NCBI GenBank assembly: GCA_045605445.1
Contig: JAZUPZ010000004.1
Span: 1-64,000, forward strand
DNA: 64,000 nucleotides
Source of the DNA: CAZMHL01 sp045605445
Lineage (GTDB): Bacteria; Bacillota; Clostridia; RGIG6154
Direction of reading: 5' to 3'
A program made the position numbers and the translations under genes. Below, piece by piece: positions 9,813-17,638 of this stretch (position 1 is the first letter of the stretch; every line of letters starts with the position of its first letter). The notes beneath the pieces are model-generated. The model did no database searches and had not been told where the DNA came from. It was given only the letters and a program-made list of their open reading frames with translations.

Positions 9813-10814
9813 TTACAAGTATGTTTCAAGAAATTTATCCATTCTTTCATTTATGTCTTTGTTACGGCCTACTGTTTCAACAGTTACACCTGCAAGCTCT
9901 TTTTTCAGACCTTCTTTTAATGAGGTAAGCTCACTTTGTTTCATATTGCAAAGCGAAAGAATTTTGCTGTTATCTACAATACGGTCAAAGCATCGGTCAT
10001 ATTTAAGCTGCTGAACTGCGTAGGTTGCACCTTTTGCAGTAATGTTTAAAAAAGTTTCGTCATCAACGGTGATATATTTTAAGTTGCCGAGTTCTTTGTA
10101 GATTTCCGCAATTTCCCTCCAGGTATGATGCTCTGCGGTTGAAACATTATAGGTTTCCCTGAAAGCCTTTTCGTTGAATAAAATACCCGAAAGCATTTTT
10201 GCAACATCACCTGCCCAGCTCATCGTTGCCTGTTTGTCCATTGCACTTTCGGGAAGCACAACGGTTTTACCTGTAAGCATTCTGTAAACAAGAACATTAG
10301 CTTCTAAAATAGTAAGCTGAAATCTTCTTTTTGAATAGGTTATTGCAGGGCGGACAATGGTGTAATTATTATAGGGCGAATTGTTGAGTAAATCCTCTTC
10401 CTCTGCTTTGTAAATGGAGTATTCAAGCTCAGTAACAAAATCGTCGGGTTTTTTAATATCGTGAAGTCGTTTTGCGGTTTCGGATAAAGGTGAATCGTCG
10501 GCATAAACTCTGTAGGTTGAGAAGAATATGTAGTGTTTTGTATTTTCAAGAAATAGCTTATAATATTTTTCAAAATCTTCAACCCGGTTGTAAACCATAA
10601 AGTCATAAACTGCGTCAAATTTTTTCTCCAGCTGACCTTTTAAAAAGGCAATATCTTTTGCATCTGCTTTTATGTAGGTTAAGTTTTCATTTTCAGATGT
10701 CACTTCGTCTAAAGTTACCCCTGTGACAGCGTATCCTTTTTCAAGCAGAAGAGGGATTAAATAAACTGCCATAGCTCCCGTTGCGCCTAAAACAAGTATT
10801 TTTTTATTATTCAT
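9813..10814 (-). CDS. NAD-dependent epimerase/dehydratase (extended SDR)
   Basis: 333-residue Rossmann-fold protein. It starts MNNKKILVLGATGAMAVYL, with the GxTGxxG-type nucleotide motif, and has a central YSIYKAEEE stretch at the usual SDR catalytic Tyr-x3-Lys place, followed by IVRPAITYS, the extended-SDR pattern. This suggests an NAD(P)-dependent sugar-nucleotide epimerase, dehydratase or related reductase; the substrate is unknown. Its start overlaps the 3' end of the dehydroquinase-like gene by 8 bp, so both come from one transcript divergent from an AraC regulator. Confidence 0.82.
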   Translation of the reverse strand: MNNKKILVLGATGAMAVYLIPLLLEKGYAVTGVTLDEVTSENENLTYIKADAKDIAFLKGQLEKKFDAVYDFMVYNRVEDFEKYYKLFLENTKHYIFFSTYRVYADDSPLSETAKRLHDIKKPDDFVTELEYSIYKAEEEDLLNNSPYNNYTIVRPAITYSKRRFQLTILEANVLVYRMLTGKTVVLPESAMDKQATMSWAGDVAKMLSGILFNEKAFRETYNVSTAEHHTWREIAEIYKELGNLKYITVDDETFLNITAKGATYAVQQLKYDRCFDRIVDNSKILSLCNMKQSELTSLKEGLKKELAGVTVETVGRNKDINERMDKFLETYL

Positions 10815-11580
10815 TGTTTTCCTCCAAAAGTCTGAATTTTTCTCTCATAGTCTTTGCCTCTTCTATTGTAGGCTGAGGACCTTGCGTTTTTGAATTTTCA
10901 AGACAGAGATAAAAGCAGGAGCCGAGAAACGGACCCAGCAGTCTGTGTTTTCGGCAATGACTTCCGTTGCACAGATGCAGAAAGGGAATATCCAGGTTTT
11001 TCTTTAAAAGCAAAATTGTTTCCAAAGAAGCGTCAAGTTCTTTTTCACTGTTTGCGACGGTAACAATCTTTGCAATATCAACACCGCGTTCCTGCTGAAG
11101 AAGTGCAATTTCGAGGACTTCTTCGGGAGAAGTATATTCAAAAATATGTGTCGACATCAGAACCTCTGCGCCTATATCGTGAATTTCTGAAATAAGCTCT
11201 TTTTGTTTTTGGACAGCAAAAGCGTTTTTTGTAACCTCGTTGCCTGAGGGAGAGAACATATCGCATCTTAGGTCAATAAGGTCTGCACCGGACTCAGCCA
11301 TTTCAATAAGCTGCTTTGCAAGGATATCATCCGTAAGGTCCGTCTGCGAGTTGTTTCTTATATAGTTGGCAGCATAAATCGGTCTGCCTTTGGCTGAATC
11401 AAAAATTTTTTTATAGGTTTCTTTTGTTTTATATTCGGGCGCAAGTTCCTGAAGGAGAAGACATAAAGCCTCTGCACCCTGAACAATTGATTTTTCAATC
11501 GTTTCTGTAAAAATATCCGGTGTTTTACCGCCAATCATGGAAGTCAGTATGGGTGACTGACCGCTTAAAAATTTAGCCAT
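10807..11580 (-). CDS. Type I 3-dehydroquinate dehydratase-like TIM-barrel protein
   Basis: 257 residues with the landmarks of class I dehydroquinases in order: ADLIDLRCDMF (substrate Arg strand), LMSTHIFEYTSPEEVLE (catalytic His region), VDIAKIVTVANS (Schiff-base Lys) and CRKHRLLGPFLGSCF with QGPQPTIEEA near the end (loop over the substrate). In the shikimate pathway this enzyme dehydrates 3-dehydroquinate; here it is paired with an SDR protein and divergent from an AraC regulator, so a catabolic or unrelated aldolase-type role is possible. The ATG at 11578-11580 follows an AGGAGG site. Confidence 0.72.
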   Translation of the reverse strand: MAKFLSGQSPILTSMIGGKTPDIFTETIEKSIVQGAEALCLLLQELAPEYKTKETYKKIFDSAKGRPIYAANYIRNNSQTDLTDDILAKQLIEMAESGADLIDLRCDMFSPSGNEVTKNAFAVQKQKELISEIHDIGAEVLMSTHIFEYTSPEEVLEIALLQQERGVDIAKIVTVANSEKELDASLETILLLKKNLDIPFLHLCNGSHCRKHRLLGPFLGSCFYLCLENSKTQGPQPTIEEAKTMREKFRLLEENNE

Positions 11581-11684
11581 AGCAATACCTCCTTATGATT
11601 ATATTATATATATATACGGATTGTGTCTGCAATAGAAATTCTGATAATTTTTTATAATTTCCGATACAAAATTTCAAAAACATC

Positions 11685-11712
11685 TTGACGTTTTTATCAC
11701 TTTTGATACAAT
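11685..11712 (+). promoter_or_regulatory. Promoter of AraC-family gene at 11729
   Basis: TTGACG, 16 bp, TACAAT. The -10 box ends 16 bp before the ATG, so the transcript start would fall within or beside the AAAGGTGGTGA ribosome site, leaving a very short leader. Confidence 0.6.
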
Positions 11713-11728
11713 AAAGGTGGTGAGAAAT

Positions 11729-12493
11729 ATGAATTTTTTTGAAAATATAACCCTGTCGGAAATAACCCATGCATCTTCAGTAATCTTCAGGACACAGGAA
11801 AAAAATAAAATGACCGACAGACAGTGGTACGGAATGGCTTTTGCGCTTGACGGGGAACTTACATATATCCATAATGCAAAAAAAATTCCGCTTTTCGGGA
11901 ATAAAGTTGTATTCATACCCAAAGGCGTAAGCTATGATGTGCATTGTAAAAAGGGCGGTTCTTTTGCGGTTGTCAATTTCCTTTCGCCGTGTGAACTTGA
12001 TTATAAAGAGTTTGTTACATTTGAGGTTGAAAATATTGATAATATCAGGAGTAAGTTTAAAGCTCTGCAGAGTGCTTTTAAAACAAGATACAGCGAAAGT
12101 ATGTCATTGCTTTACAAAATTTTTTCACTGATTGAGAATAACGCTTCAGGAAACATTTTTCCGCCGTATCTGGTAAAGGCGGTTGAGTATATAGAAAGCA
12201 ACATTTCGTCTCCGGAGCTTAGCAATTCTGAAATAGCAGAAAATATCGGGATAAGCGAGGTTTATTTAAGAAAGCTTTTTTCAAAGAACATTTCCCTTTC
12301 CGTTAACCGTTATATTCAGAATAAAAGAATTGAAAAAGCGGAAAGACTGTTGAAGGAAACTTTATTTTCAGTAACTGAAATTTCAGAACTGTGCGGATAC
12401 TCGTGTATATATTATTTCTGCCGCATCTTTAAAGAACAGACGGGATATACCCCCACAAAGTACAGAAATGAAAACGGTTATAAATTGTTTTAA
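11729..12493 (+). CDS. AraC-family transcriptional regulator
   Basis: 254 residues. The N-terminal half is a cupin-like ligand-sensing region (FIPKGVSYDVHCKKGG). The C-terminal ~100 residues have two helix-turn-helix units: SNSEIAENIGISEVYLRKLF, then VTEISELCGYSCIYYFCRIF and the family-typical KEQTGYTPTKYR. Divergent from the dehydroquinase-like/epimerase pair, its likely target. The ATG at 11729 is favoured over an in-frame start four codons upstream because of the GGTGGTGA spacing. The effector cannot be read from sequence. Confidence 0.85.
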   Translation: MNFFENITLSEITHASSVIFRTQEKNKMTDRQWYGMAFALDGELTYIHNAKKIPLFGNKVVFIPKGVSYDVHCKKGGSFAVVNFLSPCELDYKEFVTFEVENIDNIRSKFKALQSAFKTRYSESMSLLYKIFSLIENNASGNIFPPYLVKAVEYIESNISSPELSNSEIAENIGISEVYLRKLFSKNISLSVNRYIQNKRIEKAERLLKETLFSVTEISELCGYSCIYYFCRIFKEQTGYTPTKYRNENGYKLF

Positions 12494-12500
12494 TAAGTAT

Positions 12501-12522
12501 GGGCGACCCTGTGTGGTCGCCC
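12501..12522. repeat. Short palindromic intergenic element / possible terminator
   Basis: Perfect 8-bp stem GGGCGACC / GGTCGCCC around CTGTGT, between two converging genes. It lacks a clear T run and resembles the elements at 43473-43555 and 48178-48245, so it is scored as a member of a dispersed repeat family that may also stop transcription. Confidence 0.6.
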
Positions 12523-12535
12523 GTAATGTTTATAT

Positions 12536-13171
12536 TTATCCCGCGAAAACTTGTGTCCAATAATGACCGTAGGAGCCGCCTTTAACGTAGCCCACGCCGA
12601 GTCGTGTTAAATTGCCGTTAAGAATGTTGTTTCTGTGGCCCTCGGAGTTCATCCAGGAGTTCATAACGCTTTCGGGGGTTTTCTGACCTGCAGCAATGTT
12701 CTCTGCAGCGTAAGAATAGCTTATTCCGAAAGCCTTCATTCTGTCAAAGGGGGACTGCCCCTTTAAGTTTGTGTGGCTGAAAAAGTTGTTTTGTGCCATA
12801 TCAAGGCTGTGAGCCTCAGCAACTGCTGCAAGGGAAGAATCCCATGTGAGTGCCGAAAGTCCCTGCTTAGTTCTTTCTGCATTTACAAGTTCAAGAACCT
12901 TAAGCTCAAATTCGTCCGCTGAAATTTCCGGTTGCTGATTGTTTTCTGTTTCAGGAGCCTCCACTTCAGGCGTGTTTGTATCAGGCTTCTGAGTATCTTC
13001 TGTTTCAGGAAGCTGAATGCCCGGTTTGCATACAAATTCAAACTTCTGACAAAACTTTGAAAAATCAAAGTGCTTGTTAAAGCTCAGGTTTTTTGCCGAA
13101 GCAGAAACCCCTGTTGTAATAATTAGCCCCGTCGAAAGAACAAGGGACAATGCTGTTTTTCTGATGTTCAT
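12536..13171 (-). CDS. Secreted CAP-domain (SCP/PR1, YkwD-like) protein
   Basis: 211-residue exported protein. The signal peptide spans about 1-26 (hydrophobic core with cleavage near VSASA-K). Residues ~45-85 form a Pro/Thr/Glu-rich linker, and the CAP domain follows from ~90: LVNAERTKQGLSALTWDSSL, AEAHSLDMAQNNFFSHTNL, AENIAAG, WMNSEGHRNNILN and YWTQVFAG, the complete signature set. Bacterial CAP proteins are extracellular and of poorly known function; some are spore-coat associated. The ATG at 13169-13171 follows GGAGATGA. Transcribed divergently from the SLH/papain-fold gene. Confidence 0.9.
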   Translation of the reverse strand: MNIRKTALSLVLSTGLIITTGVSASAKNLSFNKHFDFSKFCQKFEFVCKPGIQLPETEDTQKPDTNTPEVEAPETENNQQPEISADEFELKVLELVNAERTKQGLSALTWDSSLAAVAEAHSLDMAQNNFFSHTNLKGQSPFDRMKAFGISYSYAAENIAAGQKTPESVMNSWMNSEGHRNNILNGNLTRLGVGYVKGGSYGHYWTQVFAG

Positions 13172-13338
13172 TTTGTCATCTCCAATCGTTGCTTTTTTTG
13201 TGCAATGCGTTTTTTCCCGCAAATACATGTAATATTCTATCATTTATCCCGGAGGGGTTCAATGTAAAATATGTGGAATAAAAGGCAATTAAAAGATTTA
13301 ATAAAAATTTCACACTTTTTTTACATATTATACTGGAC

Positions 13339-13367
13339 TTTACATATAATTAGTGGTAATATATATA
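13339..13367 (+). promoter_or_regulatory. Promoter of gene at 13391
   Basis: TTTACA, 17 bp, TATATA; the start codon follows 24 bp later. Confidence 0.55.
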
Positions 13368-13390
13368 CTGTTGTACAAAGGAGCTATGTA

Positions 13391-14386
13391 ATGAATTTTA
13401 TAAAAAAGACGGCAATGCTTATGGCAATTCTGCTTGTTTTCAGTTGCCCGTCAAACGCTTTTGAAATAGTCAGTCTCGAAAAGCCTGTTATGGAATATGA
13501 AGACTGTAAAATATTAAAAACCTTTTCTCTTGATGAAATGCTTATAAGTGAGGGTGAGCCTTCAGAATATGCTGAAGAAATCTGCTTAAAGGCAAAGGAG
13601 GCGGGATTTGTTGATAAAATAATTCCCGATTACGGCGTAGAAATAACCAAGGCTCAGTTCGCAGAGCTGGGAGTAAAGCTTTATGAAAAAATCAGCGGAG
13701 AGGTTTTAACCTGTTCAGAGGAAAATCCTTTTACAGATACTGAAAATCAAGCGGTTCTCAAGCTGTTCTCAAAGGGGATAGTTCAGGGTGAAACCTTTAA
13801 CACCTTTAATCCAGACGAAAAAATAACAACGGTTGCAGCAGAAAAAATAATTAAGGAAATTGTCAGAGAAACAAAAAATGTTTACTATCCCGCAGGCAGA
13901 AGCAAAGAAACTCTTTCTTATGAAAATGCGGTGGTAAAGGTGTATACAGCTTATGAATACTGCGAAAATTACAAAAAGAATGTAGCAGAAAAAATTGAAG
14001 AAATGAGAGAAAAATATCCCGAGGGCGAGTTCAGAAATTCCGAAAATGAACCCTGCGACCACGCAAAAAACGGATATAAGTTCTGCACCTTCTATGAAGG
14101 AAGCTTCGGAGCGGGAATTCAGTGTCACGGGTTTGCAATACTGCTTTCCGACGAAATTTTCGGCAAAAATGCCCCGGTTACAAAATTTTCCGATTTAAGC
14201 AAAATCAGAGTAGGCGATTTTATAAGATATAACGACCGTCATTCAATGATAGTTACGGGGATTTACGAAGATTATATAACTGTTGCAGAGGCAAATTTTA
14301 ATCACGACTGTAAAATAACCTGGGACAGAAAGGTTGAAAAGAAATTTCTTGAAGAATGCTCACTTTTGTGTGTTTCAAGATATTGA
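13391..14386 (+). CDS. Secreted SLH-like / papain-fold (CHAP/NlpC-type) protein
   Basis: 331 residues with an N-terminal signal peptide (KKTAMLMAILLVFSCPSNAF). Residues ~45-160 look like degenerate S-layer-homology modules (LFSKGIVQGETFNTFNPDEKITT is SLH-like), which anchor proteins to secondary wall polymers. The C-terminal ~90 residues carry QCHGFA (Cys), LSKIRVGDFIRYNDRHSMIV (His) and VAEANFNHD (third position), the Cys-His-polar order of papain-fold amidases; the same arrangement ends the protein at 23340. The ATG at 13391 follows AAAGGAGC and begins the signal peptide. Peptidoglycan or surface-protein cleavage is plausible but unproven. Confidence 0.7.
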   Translation: MNFIKKTAMLMAILLVFSCPSNAFEIVSLEKPVMEYEDCKILKTFSLDEMLISEGEPSEYAEEICLKAKEAGFVDKIIPDYGVEITKAQFAELGVKLYEKISGEVLTCSEENPFTDTENQAVLKLFSKGIVQGETFNTFNPDEKITTVAAEKIIKEIVRETKNVYYPAGRSKETLSYENAVVKVYTAYEYCENYKKNVAEKIEEMREKYPEGEFRNSENEPCDHAKNGYKFCTFYEGSFGAGIQCHGFAILLSDEIFGKNAPVTKFSDLSKIRVGDFIRYNDRHSMIVTGIYEDYITVAEANFNHDCKITWDRKVEKKFLEECSLLCVSRY

Positions 14387-14412
14387 CCTGAAGAGCTTAA
14401 AAGAGGTATAAT
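14383..14412 (+). promoter_or_regulatory. Promoter of lipid kinase gene
   Basis: TTGACC, 18 bp, TATAAT. The -35 box overlaps the stop codon of the preceding gene. Confidence 0.65.
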
Positions 14413-14433
14413 TATTTCAGGAAGGTGAGAAAT

Positions 14434-15312
14434 ATGAAAATGTTGCTTATCGTGAATCCAAAAGCAGGAATGACGAAAGGAAAAACGGCATTTTTCGACA
14501 TAGTTCAGATTTTCTGTAAAGCAGGCTATGAGGTTACCTGTGCAATTACTCAGCATAAGGGCCATGCAACAACCCTTGTTAAAGAGGCAGAAGGCAGATT
14601 TGATTTAATCGTTTGCTGCGGCGGAGACGGCACCTTAAACGAGGTTGCCACGGGTATAATGGAGCTTGAAAACAAAATTCCTATAGGATATATCCCTGCA
14701 GGAACTACCAATGACTTTGCTAACAGTATCGGATTAAGTCTTGATATAAAAACTGCGGCTGAAAATATAATAAAAGGGGAAAAATTCAATGTCGATATGG
14801 GAAGGTGGAACAAAAAAAGCTTTTCCTATATTGCCTCCTTCGGCGCTTTCACCGCTGTTTCCTATAAAGTGCCCCAGACAACGAAAAACATTTTCGGACA
14901 TATGGCTTACATCTTCGAGGGAATAACCGATCTGGGCTCTCTTCATCCTTACCACGTAAAGCTTGAGTGTGAGGAAAAAACTCTTGAAGATGATTATGTT
15001 TTCGGAGCAATAAGCAATTCAACCTCAATAGGCGGAATAGTAAAGCTCGATGAGAAAGTTGTTGATATGAACGACGGATTCTTTGAAGTGGCGTTGATAA
15101 AGTTTCCGAAAAATCCCAATGAGCTTAACAAAATAATCTGGGGAATAATAAATTCAGATTTTAAGGATCCGATTTTTGAATTTTTCAAAACCCGTGAAGC
15201 TAAAATTACAATGGATGAAAAAATTGACTGGACCCTTGACGGCGAAATAGCTCACGGCAGAAAAGAGATAGTTGTAAAAAATATAAAAGATGCCATAACA
15301 GTAATTAAATAA
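14434..15312 (+). CDS. Diacylglycerol/lipid kinase family protein (YegS/DgkB-like)
   Basis: 292 residues. It begins with LLIVNPKAGM, then LIVCCGGDGTLNEVATGIM (the GGDGT ATP-binding motif) and IPIGYIPAGTTNDFANSIGL, all diagnostic of the DAGK catalytic family. The C-terminal beta-rich half ends LDGEIAHGRKEIVVKN. DgkB-like enzymes recycle diacylglycerol to phosphatidic acid at the inner membrane face; YegS-like members use other lipids, so the exact substrate is open. The ATG at 14434 follows GAAGGTGAG. Monocistronic between its own promoter and a strong terminator. Confidence 0.9.
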   Translation: MKMLLIVNPKAGMTKGKTAFFDIVQIFCKAGYEVTCAITQHKGHATTLVKEAEGRFDLIVCCGGDGTLNEVATGIMELENKIPIGYIPAGTTNDFANSIGLSLDIKTAAENIIKGEKFNVDMGRWNKKSFSYIASFGAFTAVSYKVPQTTKNIFGHMAYIFEGITDLGSLHPYHVKLECEEKTLEDDYVFGAISNSTSIGGIVKLDEKVVDMNDGFFEVALIKFPKNPNELNKIIWGIINSDFKDPIFEFFKTREAKITMDEKIDWTLDGEIAHGRKEIVVKNIKDAITVIK

Positions 15313-15318
15313 TATACG

Positions 15319-15353
15319 AAAAAGTCGTTCACTTTTTTTGAACGACTTTTTTT
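15319..15353. terminator. Bidirectional intrinsic terminator
   Basis: Stem AAAAAGTCGTTCA / TGAACGACTTTTT with a 7-base loop and T run, between the lipid kinase gene and the converging AraC gene. Confidence 0.9.
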
Positions 15354-15373
15354 AAAGATAAAGAATAACTGTA

Positions 15374-16234
15374 TTATGAATTCATTTCTTTTCTTTTGTT
15401 GTTTTTGAAGGTCATCGGGGAAACTCCGGTGATTTTTTTGAAAATTCTTCCGAAATGAGTAGGGCTTTTAAAGCCAACTTTATCGCTTATCTGTGTGATG
15501 TTCAAATCTGTAATGGTAAGCTGGAGCTGAGCTTCTCTTACGCGGATATTGTTAAGATAATCAATGAAGTTTATTCCCATATACTTTTTGAAAAGCCTTG
15601 AAAAATAATAGGTGCTTATGAAAAACTTTTCGGAAATGCTCTGAAGGGTTATATCTTCGTGAAGATTGTTGTTTATATAATCTGTTATCTGAGTTATAAG
15701 CTCGTGCTTTGGATTGATATATTCAATGTTTTTAACCGGCAGAGTACAGCTTTTGTTATTTAAAAGCGCAAGAAGGTGCACGAGTTCAATTTTTATGTTG
15801 TCTGTGTGATTTTCTTTTTCGTCAAGATACCGTTTGTACAATGATTCAAGAATATATTCAACCTGAATTCTTTCCTCTTCGTTGAAACTCACAACGTGAA
15901 CACTTTTATTAAAGCATCCGTAGAGATTGGTGTTAAGCGTTGCTGTGATGTCACTGATTAACTCTTTCTTGAAATTTATAACATATCTTTCATATTCTTT
16001 TTGTTCATACGGCGCAGTATAGTGAACATCATACACATCTATAAACACCATATTGCCCGCTGTTACGTGGTAGCATTTATCGTTTATATAATAATATCTG
16101 TCTCCCTCTTTAAGATAAAAAATCTCATAGGAATTATGATAGTGGCTAAGTCCTATTTCCGACATTGACAGTGGAAAATTTCTGTGTTTTGCTATCATAA
16201 AATCTTTTTCCTGTATTGAAAAAAACTGATACAT
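15374..16234 (-). CDS. AraC-family regulator, paralogue 1
   Basis: 286 residues: an N-terminal cupin with YHNSYEIFYLKEGDRYYYIN, then C-terminal tandem HTH (LQSISEKFFISTYYFSRLFK and ITQISDKVGFKSPTHFGRIF, ending TGVSPMTFKNNKR). It is closely similar along its whole length to the gene at 16369, so the two arose by tandem duplication. Read together with the glycanase genes at 17.6-31 kb, it is likely a sugar-responsive activator; the ligand is unknown. The ATG is preceded by GGGGTGAAG. Confidence 0.88.
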   Translation of the reverse strand: MYQFFSIQEKDFMIAKHRNFPLSMSEIGLSHYHNSYEIFYLKEGDRYYYINDKCYHVTAGNMVFIDVYDVHYTAPYEQKEYERYVINFKKELISDITATLNTNLYGCFNKSVHVVSFNEEERIQVEYILESLYKRYLDEKENHTDNIKIELVHLLALLNNKSCTLPVKNIEYINPKHELITQITDYINNNLHEDITLQSISEKFFISTYYFSRLFKKYMGINFIDYLNNIRVREAQLQLTITDLNITQISDKVGFKSPTHFGRIFKKITGVSPMTFKNNKRKEMNS

Positions 16235-16368
16235 ATATTTTCTTCACCCCATAACAAAATGATAACATAAAAATATTATCAGTACAACAGTATGTGGCAA
16301 GATAGGTTGAGTATTTTTGAAAAGTAGGCAAAAACTGAACAAGAAATAACAAATAATTGCAGTAATGT

Positions 16369-17214
16369 TTATTTAATGTTTTTCCTGTAAGCCATAGGCG
16401 AAACGCCGGTAAGCCTTTTGAAAATCCTTCCGAAATGAGTAGCGCTTTTAAAACCAACCTTCTCGCTTATTTCAAAAACGCTGAGATTGGTATCCTGCAG
16501 AAGAAACTGAGCTTCTCTTACCCTTACGCTGTTAAGATAATCAATAAAGGGAAGTCCTGTATATTTTTTAAAGCTTCTTGAAAAATAACAGGGGCTTATA
16601 AAGAATTTTTTTGAAATAAGCTCAAGGGTTATGTTGTTTTTAAAGTTGCTGTTTATATATCCTGTTATTTCCGAAATGGTTTTGTGAGTGGAGTTTATAT
16701 ATTCTGTATGCTCAGCGTCTGAAAGTTTTCCGTGTCTGTTAATAATGCTGAGCAGGTACAAAAGTCCTGATTTTACACAAAGCTCGCTTTCGGGAGTTCC
16801 TTCCTGTTGCTCTTTGAGTATTGAAGCAAATAACGCCTCGATAAGAACCTGCTCCTTTTCATCAAACTCAATAACGTGAACGGGGTTTTCAAAGCATTTG
16901 AACAAATTAATGTTAAGGTTTCCGGCAACGCCTTTAAGAAAATCCTTTTTGAAATTTATAACATATCTTTCAAAGCCCGAATCTGAGGATGAGCTCGTAT
17001 AGTGAATGTCATAGGTGTTAATAAAAACAAGATTGCCCTTGCTTATTTTGTAACATTTATCTTTAATGAAATAATATCTTTCTCCCGAAACCAGGTAGTA
17101 AAGCTCGTAAGAGTTGTGATAGTGATACATCGGCATGGAAACGGGGAGCATCTGTGCGTCGTGGGTTATTAAAAAATCCATAATGTGAAGCGAAAAAAAT
17201 TGTTTGACAGGCAT
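16369..17214 (-). CDS. AraC-family regulator, paralogue 2
   Basis: 281 residues with the same plan as its neighbour: a cupin (YHNSYELYYLVSGERYYFIK, NTYDIHYTSS) and a double HTH (LELISKKFFISPCYFSRSFK, VFEISEKVGFKSATHFGRIF). The true ATG at 17212-17214 follows an AGGAGGG site, so the much longer open frame upstream is not coding. It is divergent from the GH74 gene across a 424-bp spacer carrying a promoter and palindrome, which makes the GH74 gene its most likely target. Confidence 0.88.
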   Translation of the reverse strand: MPVKQFFSLHIMDFLITHDAQMLPVSMPMYHYHNSYELYYLVSGERYYFIKDKCYKISKGNLVFINTYDIHYTSSSSDSGFERYVINFKKDFLKGVAGNLNINLFKCFENPVHVIEFDEKEQVLIEALFASILKEQQEGTPESELCVKSGLLYLLSIINRHGKLSDAEHTEYINSTHKTISEITGYINSNFKNNITLELISKKFFISPCYFSRSFKKYTGLPFIDYLNSVRVREAQFLLQDTNLSVFEISEKVGFKSATHFGRIFKRLTGVSPMAYRKNIK

Positions 17215-17638
17215 ACAAATCCCTCCTATTGTAAATTTTATCATAAAAACAGATAAAAAACAACTTTTTTTAACCTTTAATACAATAAAAATTAAAGGGA
17301 AATAATGGGGTTTACAAGTTTTTTGCAAGACGGGGACGTGTTTGTTAAAGCGGAATAGGGGGAAATTTTATTAAAATGTACATTGGGGTGCAAAATAAAT
17401 TGAAATCAAAATAAACAGGGCAAAATATGTAGAGCATATACGGCAAAAAAATGTTATAATAAATGTGCTAAATATACAAAAATGGGGGAGAATCCATTTT
17501 TTAATTGATATTGTAACAATTTTGTGTTACAATACAGTTGAAGGCGGTTTTTGCGTTATCGTTTTGAGATGGAGATATGGAGAAAAATAAACGGCGGAAA
17601 AAACTGAAAACATATAAATACATAAAGGAGAGAAAAGT
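17215..17638. other. Divergent intergenic region, araC paralogue 2 / GH74
   Basis: 424 bp with no credible gene. Contents seen: ribosome site and leader of the regulator at its left end, AT-rich sequence, the GH74 promoter with embedded palindrome at 17505-17533, and the AAAGGAGAG ribosome site of the GH74 gene. Confidence 0.6.
17505..17533 (+). promoter_or_regulatory. Promoter with embedded palindromic operator (GH74 gene)
   Basis: TTGATA, 17 bp, TACAAT. An 8-bp inverted repeat TTGTAACA (17511-17518) / TGTTACAA (17525-17532) fills the spacer and enters the -10 box, a placement typical of a repressor site. The transcript leader is ~100 bases. Confidence 0.7.
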
